Source: Atriophallophorus winterbourni
Taxonomy: Eukaryota > Platyhelminthes > Trematoda > Plagiorchiida > Microphallidae
DNA: 64,000 bases
Reading direction: 5' to 3'
NCBI GenBank assembly: GCA_013407085.1
Contig: JACCGJ010024137.1
Coordinates: 1 to 64,000, forward strand
Shown here: positions 10,060-19,694 of the stretch, one piece after another
Position numbering within the stretch: the first letter of the stretch is position 1
Layout: every line of letters begins with the position of its first letter
The notes under the pieces: model-generated
Databases searched by the model: none
What the model was told of the DNA's origin: nothing
What the model saw: only the letters and a program-made list of their open reading frames with translations
Position numbers and translations under genes: made by a program

Positions 10060-11124
10060 ATGTCGCCTACAACAAGAACCATGGATTCCACTTCAACCAC
10101 AAATTGCTGTCAAAATTACGTTCGCTACATTACATCACATGCCGATCCTTATATCCCACGCCCCTTATTACACACAAGCAATGAATCTCGTCAAAATGCT
10201 CCTTCAAGCTCGCCAAACACAGAACAGCCAAGCCAGATTGCTCACTTCTTGAAACACCGTATGCCCTTCAAGCTAGCTTCATTCAACGTCAGGACCTTGA
10301 GACAAACAGGACAACAGGCTGGATTAGCTCGTACACTAGAAACGATGAGAGTAGACATCTGCTGCCTATCAGAAACACGCTTACACGACTCTAGTAATGT
10401 GATAAACCTATGCTCACCGAATAATACCGGCGTCAAGTTCCGTTCTGGTGATGAAGAGGCCCAGGCAGCGGGACTTGCAGGAGTTGGTATTGCCCTGAGC
10501 TCACGCGCCGAGGCAGCCTTGATTGACTGGTTACCTGTCAATAGCCATTTGTGGCTCATGCAAAATCAGTCAACACAGGCAGAACACTCGTGCTCTTTTC
10601 GTCATCGCAGCCTACGCCGCACTAACTGCAGTGCTCATTTAGCGAAAGACGAATTCTACCGAAGACTAGACGAATTACTGCGTAAAGCGCGAAAGTCGGA
10701 TATTGTCATCCTGGCTGGCGATCTTAATGCCCGAGTTGGCCGCCTCTCACAAAGTGAACGACACCTCGGTGGCCCATATGGTCTCGATTGCGTCCGATCA
10801 GACAACGGTGAACGCCTGTTGAGTCTATGTGCTGAGCACCGCCTATTTCTCAGCAGCGTCAACTTCCGAAATTCCAAACAACGGTCAGCAACATGGAGAT
10901 CCCCCTCGACAGGACTCTGGACACAAATTGATCACATTGCGATCAGTTGTCGATGGCGTTCCAGTATGCAAGACTGCAGATCATATTGGTCGACCTGCCT
11001 ATCATCAGACCACGCGTTAGTCTGTGCAAACTTAACTATGCGTTTCAGCGGATCGCGTAAAAAAATATCACGAGGCTGGTTACGCTTAAACTATCAGATA
11101 GATCAGTGGCAGAGAACTATCTAA
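10060..11124 (+). pseudogene. RTE-b EEP endonuclease
   Basis: The frame opens at ATG 10060; a second ATG at 10261 begins right at the domain (FKLASFNVRTLRQTG). Catalytic motifs follow in order: CLSETRLHD, ILAGDLNARVG, and SSDHALVCANL near the end, with TQIDHIAIS between. About residues 170-195 look out of frame compared with the minus-strand RTE-c copy (17254-16871), which has a recognisable strand there, so a pair of compensating shifts is likely. The enzyme nicks target DNA to prime reverse transcription. Confidence 0.8.
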
Positions 11125-11299
11125 CGGCCCTATCCAATGCACTCGGACCCCATCCCGATAATATTGAGGAGCATTGGGCTCAAAACCAAAGCGCAATGTA
11201 TCATGCTGGCCTGGAGAGCTGTGGAACATCCAGGCGAACAGATTCCAAATGGATATCTGCTGCTACAGACAAATTAATTGACCTTACCTCCGGGAGAAA

Positions 11300-12990
11300 G
11301 ATATGATGAATAGCGCAGGCAAATTCGCCACCGGTTGAAGACCAGCCTCGAAACGGAACGAGAATCACGGTGGGAAGAGCGGGCAAGTGAGATGAAAGCA
11401 GCACAAGCAGTTGGCAACACCCGCAAATTGTTCCAGCTTATACGCTCCACGGGACCCCGAATGCCCAGCGTGAGCGAACTCATCACGGAAGCAGATGGGT
11501 CGTTGATTACCAACAGAGAAATCGAATGGACCGCTGGAGGGAACATTCCGCTAGCCAATTCAATCAACCGCGACCACTCTCTGTTGCTCAGCCAAGTGGC
11601 TCCACCACTCAGTGGCCGGTCCCACAGGGACCACCTACAGAAATTCGCTCACACATAATAAAGCTTAGACGACGCAAGGCCCCTGGTTTAGACGAGCTAC
11701 CAGCCGAACTATTCGTTAAAGGTGTCGACGTTTTGTGCAGCTAGCTGTCAGTGCTCTTCGGAAAGATCTGGAACGAGGAAACTATACCCAGCGCGTGAGG
11801 AGCGTCAGCCATCGTCCCAGTATTCAAGAAAGGGTCGAGGAAAGAGTGCGGTAATCACAGGGGTATAAGTCTCATACCGGTGGTTTCTAAACTGTTTGCA
11901 TCAATCACCCTGACCAGGCTTAACAGCTACCGAGAAGCAGAGTATCGAGAAGAACAAGCTGGTTTCAGAGGAGGACGCGGGTGTTTGGACTAAATCTTCA
12001 TGCTGCGCCAAATTTTGGAGCAACGTTACCAATACGCACGTCCAACAATTATCGTCTTTCTTGACATACGAGCAGCCTTTGATTCCATTGACAGAACCGC
12101 TCTCCGGGACTGTCTCATTCGCCATGGTGTCACACCGAAGTACGTAATCCTGCTCAAGAAGCTGTACTGCCACACCACCGGCAAAGTCAAAGCCTATGGT
12201 GATTTATCCAAGCAGTTTACCATTTCCAGCGGGGTTCGTCAAGGATGTCCGATCTCCCCATTCCTATTTAACTTTGCGACTGACGATGTAATGCAGGCAG
12301 CAACAGCCCAGCTACCGAATTGTGGGATTGACCTGCTCCCCGGTCGACGAGTTATGGATCTGGACTATGCTGACGACATTGCTCTCCTCGGAGAGGATGC
12401 TTGCGCCATACAACGCGCTTTGGATCTACTCGTTGATCAGTTGTCGCTGTATGGATTACATTTCTCTCCGTCAAAATGCAAAGTGTTCCTACAGGATTGG
12501 ACAGACCCAACACTTGATTTGACGATCGAAAACCATAAACTGGAAGTGACTGACAGATTCACCTTCCTACCACTGGGGGCGATATCGAAGCTGAAATCAC
12601 AGCACGGATTGCAAGAGCACGCCATGCTTTCGCTGGGCTACGGCATCTGTGGCGCCGACGCGATGTTGGATTACGCTTGAAGGGCAGAGTGTACCAGGCC
12701 ACCGTACGAGCAGTTCTACTGTATGGCTGCGAGACGTGGACGCTGCGACAAGCCGATAGTCAACGATTATCGACGTTTGATCATCGCTGCCTGCGGAGTA
12801 TAGCTCGTTTAAGCTGGCAACAGAAAGTCAAAAATGATGACGTCAGGAGGGCAGTCCTCGGCGATCGCTCTGTGCCACTCTCCGATCATATATCCATGTG
12901 CCAGCTGAGATGGCTGGGGCACGTTCTCCGTATGGATGAGCGACGCCTTCCTCGCCTAGCTCTTTTCGCTCTCGCTGGACCTGATTGAAA
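11300..12990 (+). pseudogene. RTE-b reverse transcriptase and C-terminal domain
   Basis: RT blocks run KLRRRKAPGLDELPAEL (11660), PVFKKGSRKECGNHRGISL (11820), VFLDIRAAFDSIDRTAL (12050), SSGVRQGCPISPFLFNF (12230) and the catalytic LDYADDIALLG (12355-12390). The C-terminal block YGCETWTLRQADS and LRWLGHVLRMDER ends near 12950. Stops lie near 11742, 11798 and 11991, and a shift lies near 12570-12680. From 12000 to 12680 a single frame of 226 codons holds the palm. Confidence 0.8.
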
Positions 12991-13362
12991 ACGTCGCCGT
13001 GGCGGACAAAGGAATACCTGGCGGATGACCCTCAAGCGTCTAACAGCCCCACTAGCCATCGTGGGAACATCGCGCTTACCCGGATGGGGTCCGAAGGACC
13101 GTGAAGATATGTGGCTGATAACACTCAGTGTGATGGCAAAAGAAAGGAACCATTGGCGAGAATCATGCCGTGCTTGTGTTCCCGTTTATCAATGACCCTC
13201 CCCCTCCTTTTTTCCAAAAAAAGACAGAAAAAGATCAAAAGCGGCATATGTAAACAGACAGACAGAAAAATCCCCCTCTTTTTTTCTTTCATCATGTACC
13301 TTCTTCATGGTATAATTGTTGGCACATCGTCTGTAAAGACTTGCGTGATAATAAAAATAATA

Positions 13363-13374
13363 AACGCTTAGTGG
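13363..13374. repeat. 12-bp target duplication (right) of RTE-b
   Basis: Second copy of AACGCTTAGTGG (first at 9630-9641). J1 sequence resumes here and continues to about 13430 with GGTGGTGTTCTGTGAAC, matching J2 near 24862. Confidence 0.9.
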
Positions 13375-13430
13375 GTGGTGGTGTTCTGTGAACTATGTTG
13401 TGTGCAGGTGATAAATCTTGGCTTCTTAAA

Positions 13431-13732
13431 GGTTTAGTGTAGCCATGCATCACCTTGACCTGCTAGTTCAACTCGGAAGATGTCTTTGTATTTCTGGAAG
13501 GAAGCATTGAATGTTGTCCCCTATACTGCATCAAAATAAAACTCTGTGATGGATGCTGCGATTGAGTCGATTGATTGTTGCTGTATCTGTTCTTTGGGTT
13601 CATCTTTGATATTCAGCTTCTGCGAAAAACGTTCCATGAGCTGCTTCTGTGATTTTCCGAACTGCGCTCGCTGTTGCTGAAGTAATGCTTGCATTTGCTT
13701 AAATCTGATAGCTATTTTCCCGTCGCCAAGTC
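13431..13732 (-). pseudogene. Gypsy gag, N-terminal fragment
   Basis: Downstream of the 5' LTR on the minus strand a Gln-rich frame (LLQQQRAQFGKSQ) leads to SIDSIAASITEFYFD and, after a TAG, TFNASFQKYKDIFRVEL, a typical start of Ty3/Gypsy Gag capsid. The frame ends at the J1 junction near 13431. The bases next to the LTR read CTTGGCGACGGG on the minus strand and may be the primer-binding site; I could not assign the tRNA with confidence. The open frame continues back into the LTR, so the true start is probably the Met before ALLQQQ. Confidence 0.7.
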
Positions 13733-14085
13733 TGTTGTGTTTTTGGAGCAAGTTCCGGCTGACCAACACTCACGAAAGTGGTAGAAGACGATGACAGAAG
13801 GCTTCATTTATTTACAGTCTTTATATATATATAAATAATATATATATATATATATATAATCTATTATTCTATATTATATATATATAATATATATATATAA
13901 TATATATATATATATTAATTATATATATACAATTAACCAACTAGATGAACGAAAGTAAAGCCGAGCTACTGAAGCGAAGCTGATATATTGATTCAAATAA
14001 GCGAGCTATGTTCAATTGATTAAAAACGATCAATACCTTCAAAGCAGTGCGAGTTTTGACGTGCCTAGATTGAACGACCTTGACA
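13733..14085 (-). repeat. Gypsy 5' LTR (353 bp)
   Basis: It matches 3911-4174 end to end but is about 90 bp longer because of an expanded TA-rich tract at 13821-13930. It ends CCTTGACA at 14085, followed by the TTGTG duplication. Confidence 0.85.
13821..13930. repeat. (TA)n-rich microsatellite in the Gypsy 5' LTR
   Basis: About 110 bases of almost pure alternating TA with a few interruptions. The equivalent position in the other LTR (about 4005-4018) holds only a short TATATATA run, so the expansion happened after insertion. Confidence 0.9.
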
Positions 14086-15600
14086 TTGTGATCAGATTCC
14101 AACTAAGACTCAGGTATGAAAAACCTCCTCCTAAACTGAGGCGCCATTCCAATCGCGTAGACTGGGAAGTCGTCTCAGAGGAAGCTAAAAAGATCTTGTC
14201 TCAATATGTAGGTGATGATATAGCAACAAACTGGCAGCTTATACACCACTGCCTGTCTACCCTGCAAGATAGGTTTGCACCGTTGATGCACGTCGAACAA
14301 CGCAACAAGCCGCAGTGGTGGACACCTGCGATGCGACGAGTGATTAGAATGAGGGACCGTACCTGGAAAACTTACAAAGCTTCTCAGAAACAACGGTCCT
14401 GGACAAGGTATAAAATGGTCAGAAATAAGGCTGTGGGAATCCAAAGCAAAGCAAAACGTGACTTTGACTCACGATTGGCACGCAATATAAAGAGGTGCAC
14501 AAAGCGTCACTATAGTTATGCCCAATCCAAAGGCAAAACGCGCGATTGGATTGACAACCTTCAGCAGGAAAACGGAACTCAAATAGTTTCAGATTCAGAA
14601 AAGGCTTCGGCCTTTCTCAAACATTTCCAGGCTGTTCAGAGGCTTGATCGTCAAATAGATCCGCCTAACATGCCAGTCATCAAAAGGCCTAATATCGTTA
14701 CTCCACTTGAGAAGTTATTTTTTTTACTGATGATGAGGTTAAACTTGCTCTTGCAGCAACTAACCTCCATAAATCTGCTGGCCCAGACGACATTCACTTT
14801 CAAATTATAAACAACCTGGCGCCAATATTAGCCGATCCTGTGGGTCGTGTTTTTAACGCTCCCTTGCAACATGGATAAATTCCGAGTACTTGAAAGTTGC
14901 CTAATGTGATCCCGATGCATAAAAGTGGCAGTCGATCCTCAGTTTGTAAGTACAGACCTGTAAGTCTTACTAGAATTCCATGTTAAATCCTGGAGAAACT
15001 TATTAGGGATAGGATCTGTCGCCATCTAGTTGATTACTCGTTGCTGAACTCTGCTCAATACGGCTTCCTTAAAGGGAAGTCGTGCCCAAAATACCTCTCA
15101 TGTTATTTTAACGAGGTCACCATGAGGCTAGATAAAGGCCAACAAGTTGAAGTTTTTTACTTGGACTTTTGCAAGGCCTTTGATTGGGTAAATCACAGAT
15201 TGCTTGCAGACAAACTTGGTTATATGGGTATTGATGGTCTTCTGAAGAAATGGATAATAGGCTTCTTGAGCAATAGATTCTTTCGTGTCAGGATGGGAAA
15301 TATGTATTCGTCGAAAGTAAAAGTTGTTAGTGGTGTCCCACAGGGTTCCGTACTCGGACCGCTACTTTTCCTCATTTTCATCGATGATTTGGCAGCGTCA
15401 CTTAAGTGTCCCTGCTATATTTTTGCAGATGATGTCAAGATAATCGGATCACTGGATGAACAGAATCTTCTTGAGGATATAAGAAGGTCATCAAGTGGTC
15501 TGCTACATGGGATCTACCAGTTAACTTCACTAAAAGCTATCTCTTGTCTAAAGTCATTATGAAGCTAGAGGTTGCTGGTCCAGATGGTATACTTGACATA
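14086..15600 (+). pseudogene. CR1-A endonuclease end, linker and reverse transcriptase
   Basis: Sequence continues CR1-A in frame from IRFQLRLRYE through a basic linker (KPQWWTPAMRRVI, RTWKTYKASQKQ, YAQSKGKTRDW). After several stops (14810-15035) the RT palm appears: YLDFCKAFDWVNHRLL (about 15160-15200), VSGVPQGSVLGPLLFLIFIDD and the catalytic YIFADDVKII (15417-15446). The frame at 15041-15562 is open for 173 codons and then breaks. The block matches CR1-G (21693-19926) and gives the family's RT consensus motifs. Confidence 0.8.
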
Positions 15601-16231
15601 AATGTGGTGCCAATCTGGAAGGTGTTCAACGTTTAGCTACTCGTATGATTGTTGGGCAATCGGGTAGGTCGTATCAGGAACGATTGTTGAGTCTAGAGCT
15701 CTTCTCACTAAAAAGGAGGAGGCTAGTGGGGACCCTATTGAAACCTTCAAAATCATGTCAGGTTTCAGTACTATTCATCTCAGTGAATTGTACGCTCTGG
15801 CGCCAAGTATGGGTACTCGAGGCCACCCATTAAAACTGGCCAAGCGACATGTCAGGTCAATTGTTCGTAAGTTCTTCTTTAGTAAATTACTGAAATCGAC
15901 TTCCTGAAGAAGTTGTTTGTGCTACTTCGGTAGAGGGTTGCAAGAATAGACTTGACTCTGTGTGGCCTTCATTATTTCCTGATTTTTATCCGTAAGGGAA
16001 TAGTTGGTATGATCCTCATGTTGTCTTTGGAACGCACTAATGTTTCTCCTCACCTATTGGTGAGGGGAGTTTTTCTGTTGCATTCCAGATTACTCTCATA
16101 CCAGAAGATATTTGTGAAGATATTGTTTGAAGTGGTGGACGCTCTTCTGTGGCATACCACCGAAAAAATCTGGACGCTCGATTGTCTCGTTAGCCGCATA
16201 CAGTCCTGTGCAAACTGAACTGAACTGAATT
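15600..16231 (+). pseudogene. CR1-A RT C-terminal remnant, 3' UTR and (CTGAA) tail
   Basis: After a deletion joining the RT to GVQRLATRMIVGQSGRSYQERLL, a frameshifted C-terminal part runs to about 15985 (stop TAA after FLIFIR-like sequence). The 3' UTR carries a hairpin CTCCTCACC-TATT-GGTGAGGGGAG at 16046-16069 and the element-wide end motif CAGTCCTGTGCAAACTGAACTGAACTGAA at about 16199-16229. This end motif occurs in every CR1-A, G, E, H and I copy here. Confidence 0.75.
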
Positions 16232-18085
16232 GTGTCTAGCACCATGAGTAATTTTGCGTCGCTGAAGAATTTCTATAGAGCGCTGTGAGATCCAATAGTC
16301 AATAGTCAATAGTATATTTTGGAAAAAAGCTTTGAGCCTAAAATAGAACAACAGGATAGTCAGCACAGAGGGTCGGGTGGAGTCCATGAAATTGGATTTC
16401 GGTTACCAATGTTCCGTAAATGGTGGGGTCAGAGGAAGCATAAGGTAGTCAATAAAGGGGAGGATGGATTGGCGTCAATTCGTATGTAGGTCTGGAAAAG
16501 AGAAAATGGGTGCAGCATCGGGAACAAAAAAATGTGCGAAGTTGAATTCAAATTTTCCAGTGAGACGTTTTGGTTGATTGTGTAGTCTCACATGCTGTTT
16601 TAGCAGCGGCTTGCATAATCCCTGCTATTTTGTTTCACCTTTCGTCGGCAGTTGCACACAGAGCAGCTGGGAGTGAGTTACTTAAGGTGGTCCTATAAAT
16701 GTCTTGAACTGCAGGTTGAGAGAATTTTTCGGCCGCAATGCGTTTCTCATTCGACGGCTTCGTACCTGAGAATTTTAACGAGAAGCTACATCGCAGAAAA
16801 GCATGATCTGAATCTATGCAGGTATTTTGAAAGGAGTGGCAGTCCTCAATGCAACCTCTCCGGCGAGCACTTATGGCGATATGGTCGATTTGGGCCGACG
16901 GTTGGCTTCCATCCGGCGAAAGGAAGTGCTGCTAATGAATAATCGAGATTGTGCCTGGAATTTTATAAACCATTCACCATTATCTGTGCGTTGGCCTTCA
17001 AGACCAAACATGCAACCTAATTGTGATTCAGATGCATCTAAGCGATCCAGTCTAGCATTCATATTTCCCGCTAAGAGAATAATATCTGAGCTTTTTGCAC
17101 GTCGCAAGAGAGCATAAAGATCGTCGTAGAAGGCGTTGTTCTCGTCGTCAGAATTGGTGTTAGTCGGGGCGTAAGTTGCTACAATAAACAAGCATCGCTG
17201 ATTCGAAGATCTCGAGTTTGGTCTAATATTACTGGCCAGTCTAACTGCGCACATCCTGCTGTTGCAAGGAATCTAATCGATTAGACTGGATTCGGCAGGT
17301 GAATTGAGCACTATACCAACACCCGCCTGTCATGAGATGGCAGCTACAGGATCACCAGAGCAGCGCAAGGAGAAGCGAGTTGAAATTTTTGGGGCAGTAG
17401 GTTCAGTAATTATAGGTGAATCATATAAGCGCGTTTCCGATAAACAGCAAACATCAATAAATAGACTATCTAAGGTAAAATCCAATGCAGCTTGCTGGCC
17501 TATTTGTCTGAGAGTTCTGACATTCGTGGTTCCAATATGAGCAGAGATCCGTGGTTTCAGAAAGCGATCTGTAACTTTGCGAACAGCATGTTCAAGCATG
17601 TTCAGTGCGGTCTATTCTAAAGCTGGGATTGACAGACGGAGAGTTGTTAAGAGTGGATGTCGGAGGGTCAGAAACAGTTTGAAGAGTAGGGCCAGCAGTA
17701 GCTTATTTTCGCTTACCCGCCCTGCTGTATGCAGCAATTAAGGCGACCGTGTTTATCGTGCACGACGGCCTATGCACTATGAAGTTGGGTTTCGTAGTAA
17801 TAATCATAGTTGTATGCGGGCTGGGATACTGCCAGGTCGCCCATGCCTAGAAAGAAGAACAATTAGGGTTCTCGACCAAAGCGTTTGGCTGAAAAGCCTG
17901 ACTTACAAGACAGCGCGTTGAGACCGTGTTCGTCTGACCTCTATCCATTGACTTTACTGGTATGAGTGACTCTAAAGGTGCTCGGAGAGCACTACCCAGC
18001 ATAGCTCAATGAGACATAGAGATACACAAAACATCGCAACACATTAAGGTCCAGTCTCAGCGCAATGGGCAGTCCCAAGCGTGCT
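16232..18085 (-). mobile_element. RTE-c: RTE-group copy inserted in CR1-F
   Basis: On the minus strand a leader (18085-17600), endonuclease (17599 to about 16800) and a decayed start of the spacer to RT (to about 16440) are recognisable. No RT catalytic block is seen; 16232-16440 is unassigned sequence. The copy separates CR1-F ORF1 (18187-19656) from anything downstream. Its leader does not share the 53-nt block of RTE-b and RTE-e. Confidence 0.65.
16800..17599 (-). pseudogene. RTE-c EEP endonuclease
   Basis: Motifs in order are IGTTNVRTLRQIGQQAAL (about 17540), CLSETRLYDS (17440), FIVATYAPTNTNSDDEN (17180), ILLAGNMNARLDRLD (17070) and a shifted copy of DHIAISARR near 16885. The Asp of the GDLNAR motif is Asn here, and a stop near 17330 plus a shift near 16880 interrupt the frame. 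It is a close relative of RTE-b (same VRTLRQ.GQQA block) and cannot encode an active nuclease. Confidence 0.75.
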
Positions 18086-19694
18086 TAGCTTCAAAAATAT
18101 TACTACGCATTTGTTGGTTTACAGGAATTTGCCATTAAAAGGTCTAATTGAACAATTTGTCCAATTCTGTTTGGAAAACTGTACTCTCAGCAAAAGAACT
18201 TGCTGTACACCAAACTTTCCGATGAGGAAATGCGGCCGTCACGGACTTCCGCAGGAAAAGTGAAGGCTGGTTGAGCCGATCGGGACACGACCGGCTCGTT
18301 CAGCTTTTTTGATACGTCAGTAGATGCGGGTGGTAGATTTGTTACTCTAGGATTGACGAGTGAGTCACCCTCGGTGCCAGTGTTGGGCAATCTGGATACA
18401 ACGGTTGGTATAGGATTACGGCGTGGATTGTCAGCATAAAGTCGAACATTAGGTGGAGCATATCTACGAGTTGCACGCCAAGCACCTAACGCAGAATTTA
18501 CCATATCGGGATGTAGAAAACAAACCTTCAGTAAGCGGGGAGAATTACCAGAGTATGTACCTGAACGAGGAAGACGGTAAATAGCGGTTGTGGTTATATC
18601 AGTACACTCCATGTGACTATGTAGGAAACGCCACTGATCGTAATCATGCTGTTTCATATCTAGATCATTCGAACATTCGCCTTCTGGTACACCATGAATG
18701 ATGATAGCTGATGGCTCTCGGCGCGTTCATTTAGAATCACGATTCTTTTGGCGCTCAGTCCATGGAACGTTCGGAAAGATCCGGATAATACTAGGTTCAC
18801 CGTGGAGTAAATAGGCAGACAATAAAACGTCTTCAGCTTGTTCACTCGTTTGCAAGTCAATACGTAAGAGACGGGCTTTATCGGCATGGGGGGAAGATGG
18901 ATGTCGGGTTAATCGTGTTATACCCGAGGGATCTATGGCTGGGATTTTCATTTTCGAACACAAGTCAATCCACTGTTGTAGATCATGTTCACGTTTACTT
19001 TTGAACTGTGTACATGTTGACTCAGGTACATTGGTACAAATGACGGAGAATGTGTGAGGACGCGCGTTTTTGACTTTTGGCGGAGAAGTGTTTGACAGCT
19101 TTTGCTTTGAGGTAGTTGCAGTAACCGGGTCTTTCAGTGGAAGGTGTGACGGAGGGGAGAGTGTGCACCCAGTGTTACATTCAACAACAGGAAATACAGG
19201 CTGATCTTGTTTCCGGCGCAGAGAGGCGAGTTCTACTAGAATACGGCGGACATCAGTTTCAACTTCAGAAATCTTATTATCGACTGCTTGACGAGGGATT
19301 GCACTTTCGGGTCGAGCTGGTGTTGAGGACAACTATGGAGTAACTTGTGAAGTACGCATAGGACATGTCAGCAGAGTAGATTCGCCATTATTCTGCAGAG
19401 ATTCAAAATCAGGAAGGCATATCTTGCAAATGTATTTCAGAGAAGAAGATGCCTGTGACCGTATTACTGCAGTTTCTAAGTCCGTAAGTTGAGGTTCACA
19501 AGATAGATGCGTTTTCGTGCAGCACAAAGAGCAAGTGATAGACTTTGTTCTAGGTCCGACACGAGAGCCACACACTGGGCATGAACAGCTCAAAATGGCA
19601 GGCATTTGCGGTTCCAACCTGGGAGTCAATTGAGTCGAAATAGAGTATAAAATCACACAGCACTAGAAATTGCGAAATTTCGAACACCGCGCGC
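18086..19694 (-). mobile_element. CR1-F 5' portion (leader plus ORF1)
   Basis: The element starts at 19694 (GCGCGCGGTG, the same 5' base as the copy ending at 350). It abuts the 3' tail of CR1-G on one side and RTE-c at about 18085 on the other. Endonuclease and RT are not seen. Confidence 0.75.
18187..19656 (-). pseudogene. CR1-F ORF1: PHD finger, coiled-coil-like stretch and two RRM-like domains, with two in-frame stops
   Basis: A single minus-strand frame runs 490 codons without any shift, broken only by TAG at about 19335 and TGA at about 18729. Met at 19605 is the likely start (MPAILSCSCPVCG). Residues up to about 90 form a PHD finger (CPVC ... CSLC ... HLSC ... YICKIC). A charged, possibly helical stretch follows (ISEVETDVRRILVELASL). 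Two segments of RRM-like character come next: one around TFSVICTNVPEST to LLRIDLQTSEQAEDVL, one around AIIIHGVPEGECSNDLD to LLKVCFLHPDMVNSAL. The RRM reading is by pattern only. Such proteins probably bind element RNA. Either the gene is lightly decayed or the stops are read through. Confidence 0.7.

Larger units (their letters stand above)
9642..13362 (+). mobile_element. RTE-b: full-length RTE-group element with target duplication
   Basis: At 3.7 kb this is the most complete RTE in the window. It has a 5' leader (9642-10059), an endonuclease frame (10060-11124), an RT region (about 11300-12990) and a short AT-rich tail ending GATAATAAAAATAATAA. It is flanked by a perfect 12-bp duplication and lies inside J1, on the opposite strand. 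The coding region carries several frameshifts and stops. RT and C-terminal motifs resemble the SR2-type RTE elements described in schistosomes, but the family name is an inference. Confidence 0.85.
5850..13430 (-). mobile_element. J1: CR1-group element of a second lineage, inserted in Gypsy, carrying RTE-b
   Basis: J1 runs from about 13430 down to its AT-rich tail at 5850, interrupted by RTE-b at 9642-13362. It contains the end of ORF1 (9274-9555), endonuclease (9302-7707), RT (about 7700-6370) and a 500-bp 3' UTR with a terminal palindrome (5879-5893) and (ATTT/ATTC)n tail. It is very similar to J2 at 21692-27128. The left end abuts the Gypsy RNase H and the right end abuts Gypsy gag, so the insertion site is clear although no target duplication is. 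Confidence 0.8.
3911..14085 (-). mobile_element. Ty3/Gypsy LTR retrotransposon, internally rearranged, inserted in CR1-A
   Basis: Two LTRs (3911-4174 and 13733-14085) bound the element and are flanked by TTGTG at 3906-3910 and 14086-14090. On the minus strand the order is 5' LTR, primer site, gag (to about 13431), then J1 and its RTE passenger, then RNase H and integrase (5838-4205), polypurine tract, 3' LTR. Protease, RT and part of gag are missing between 13431 and 5850, so the J1 insertion coincides with a deletion of roughly 2-3 kb, judged by usual Gypsy length. The copy cannot be autonomous. Confidence 0.85.
1030..16231 (+). mobile_element. CR1-group non-LTR retrotransposon CR1-A, split by nested insertions
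   Basis: One CR1 copy can be followed across 15 kb once its insertions are removed: ORF1 with a PHD finger (1042-2900, interrupted by RTE-a), endonuclease (about 3230-3910), then after the Gypsy insertion at 3911-14085 the linker and RT (14091-15560), C-terminal part, 3' UTR with hairpin (16046-16069) and a (CTGAA)n tail ending at 16231. The endonuclease reading frame ends at SDHVV before the Gypsy copy and resumes in phase with IRFQL after it, which shows both halves are one element. Every coding part carries stops or frameshifts. Confidence 0.85.

Noticed and set aside
13821..13930. TA-rich tract as a replication origin
   Set aside because: It is an expansion inside one LTR; nothing else suggests an origin.
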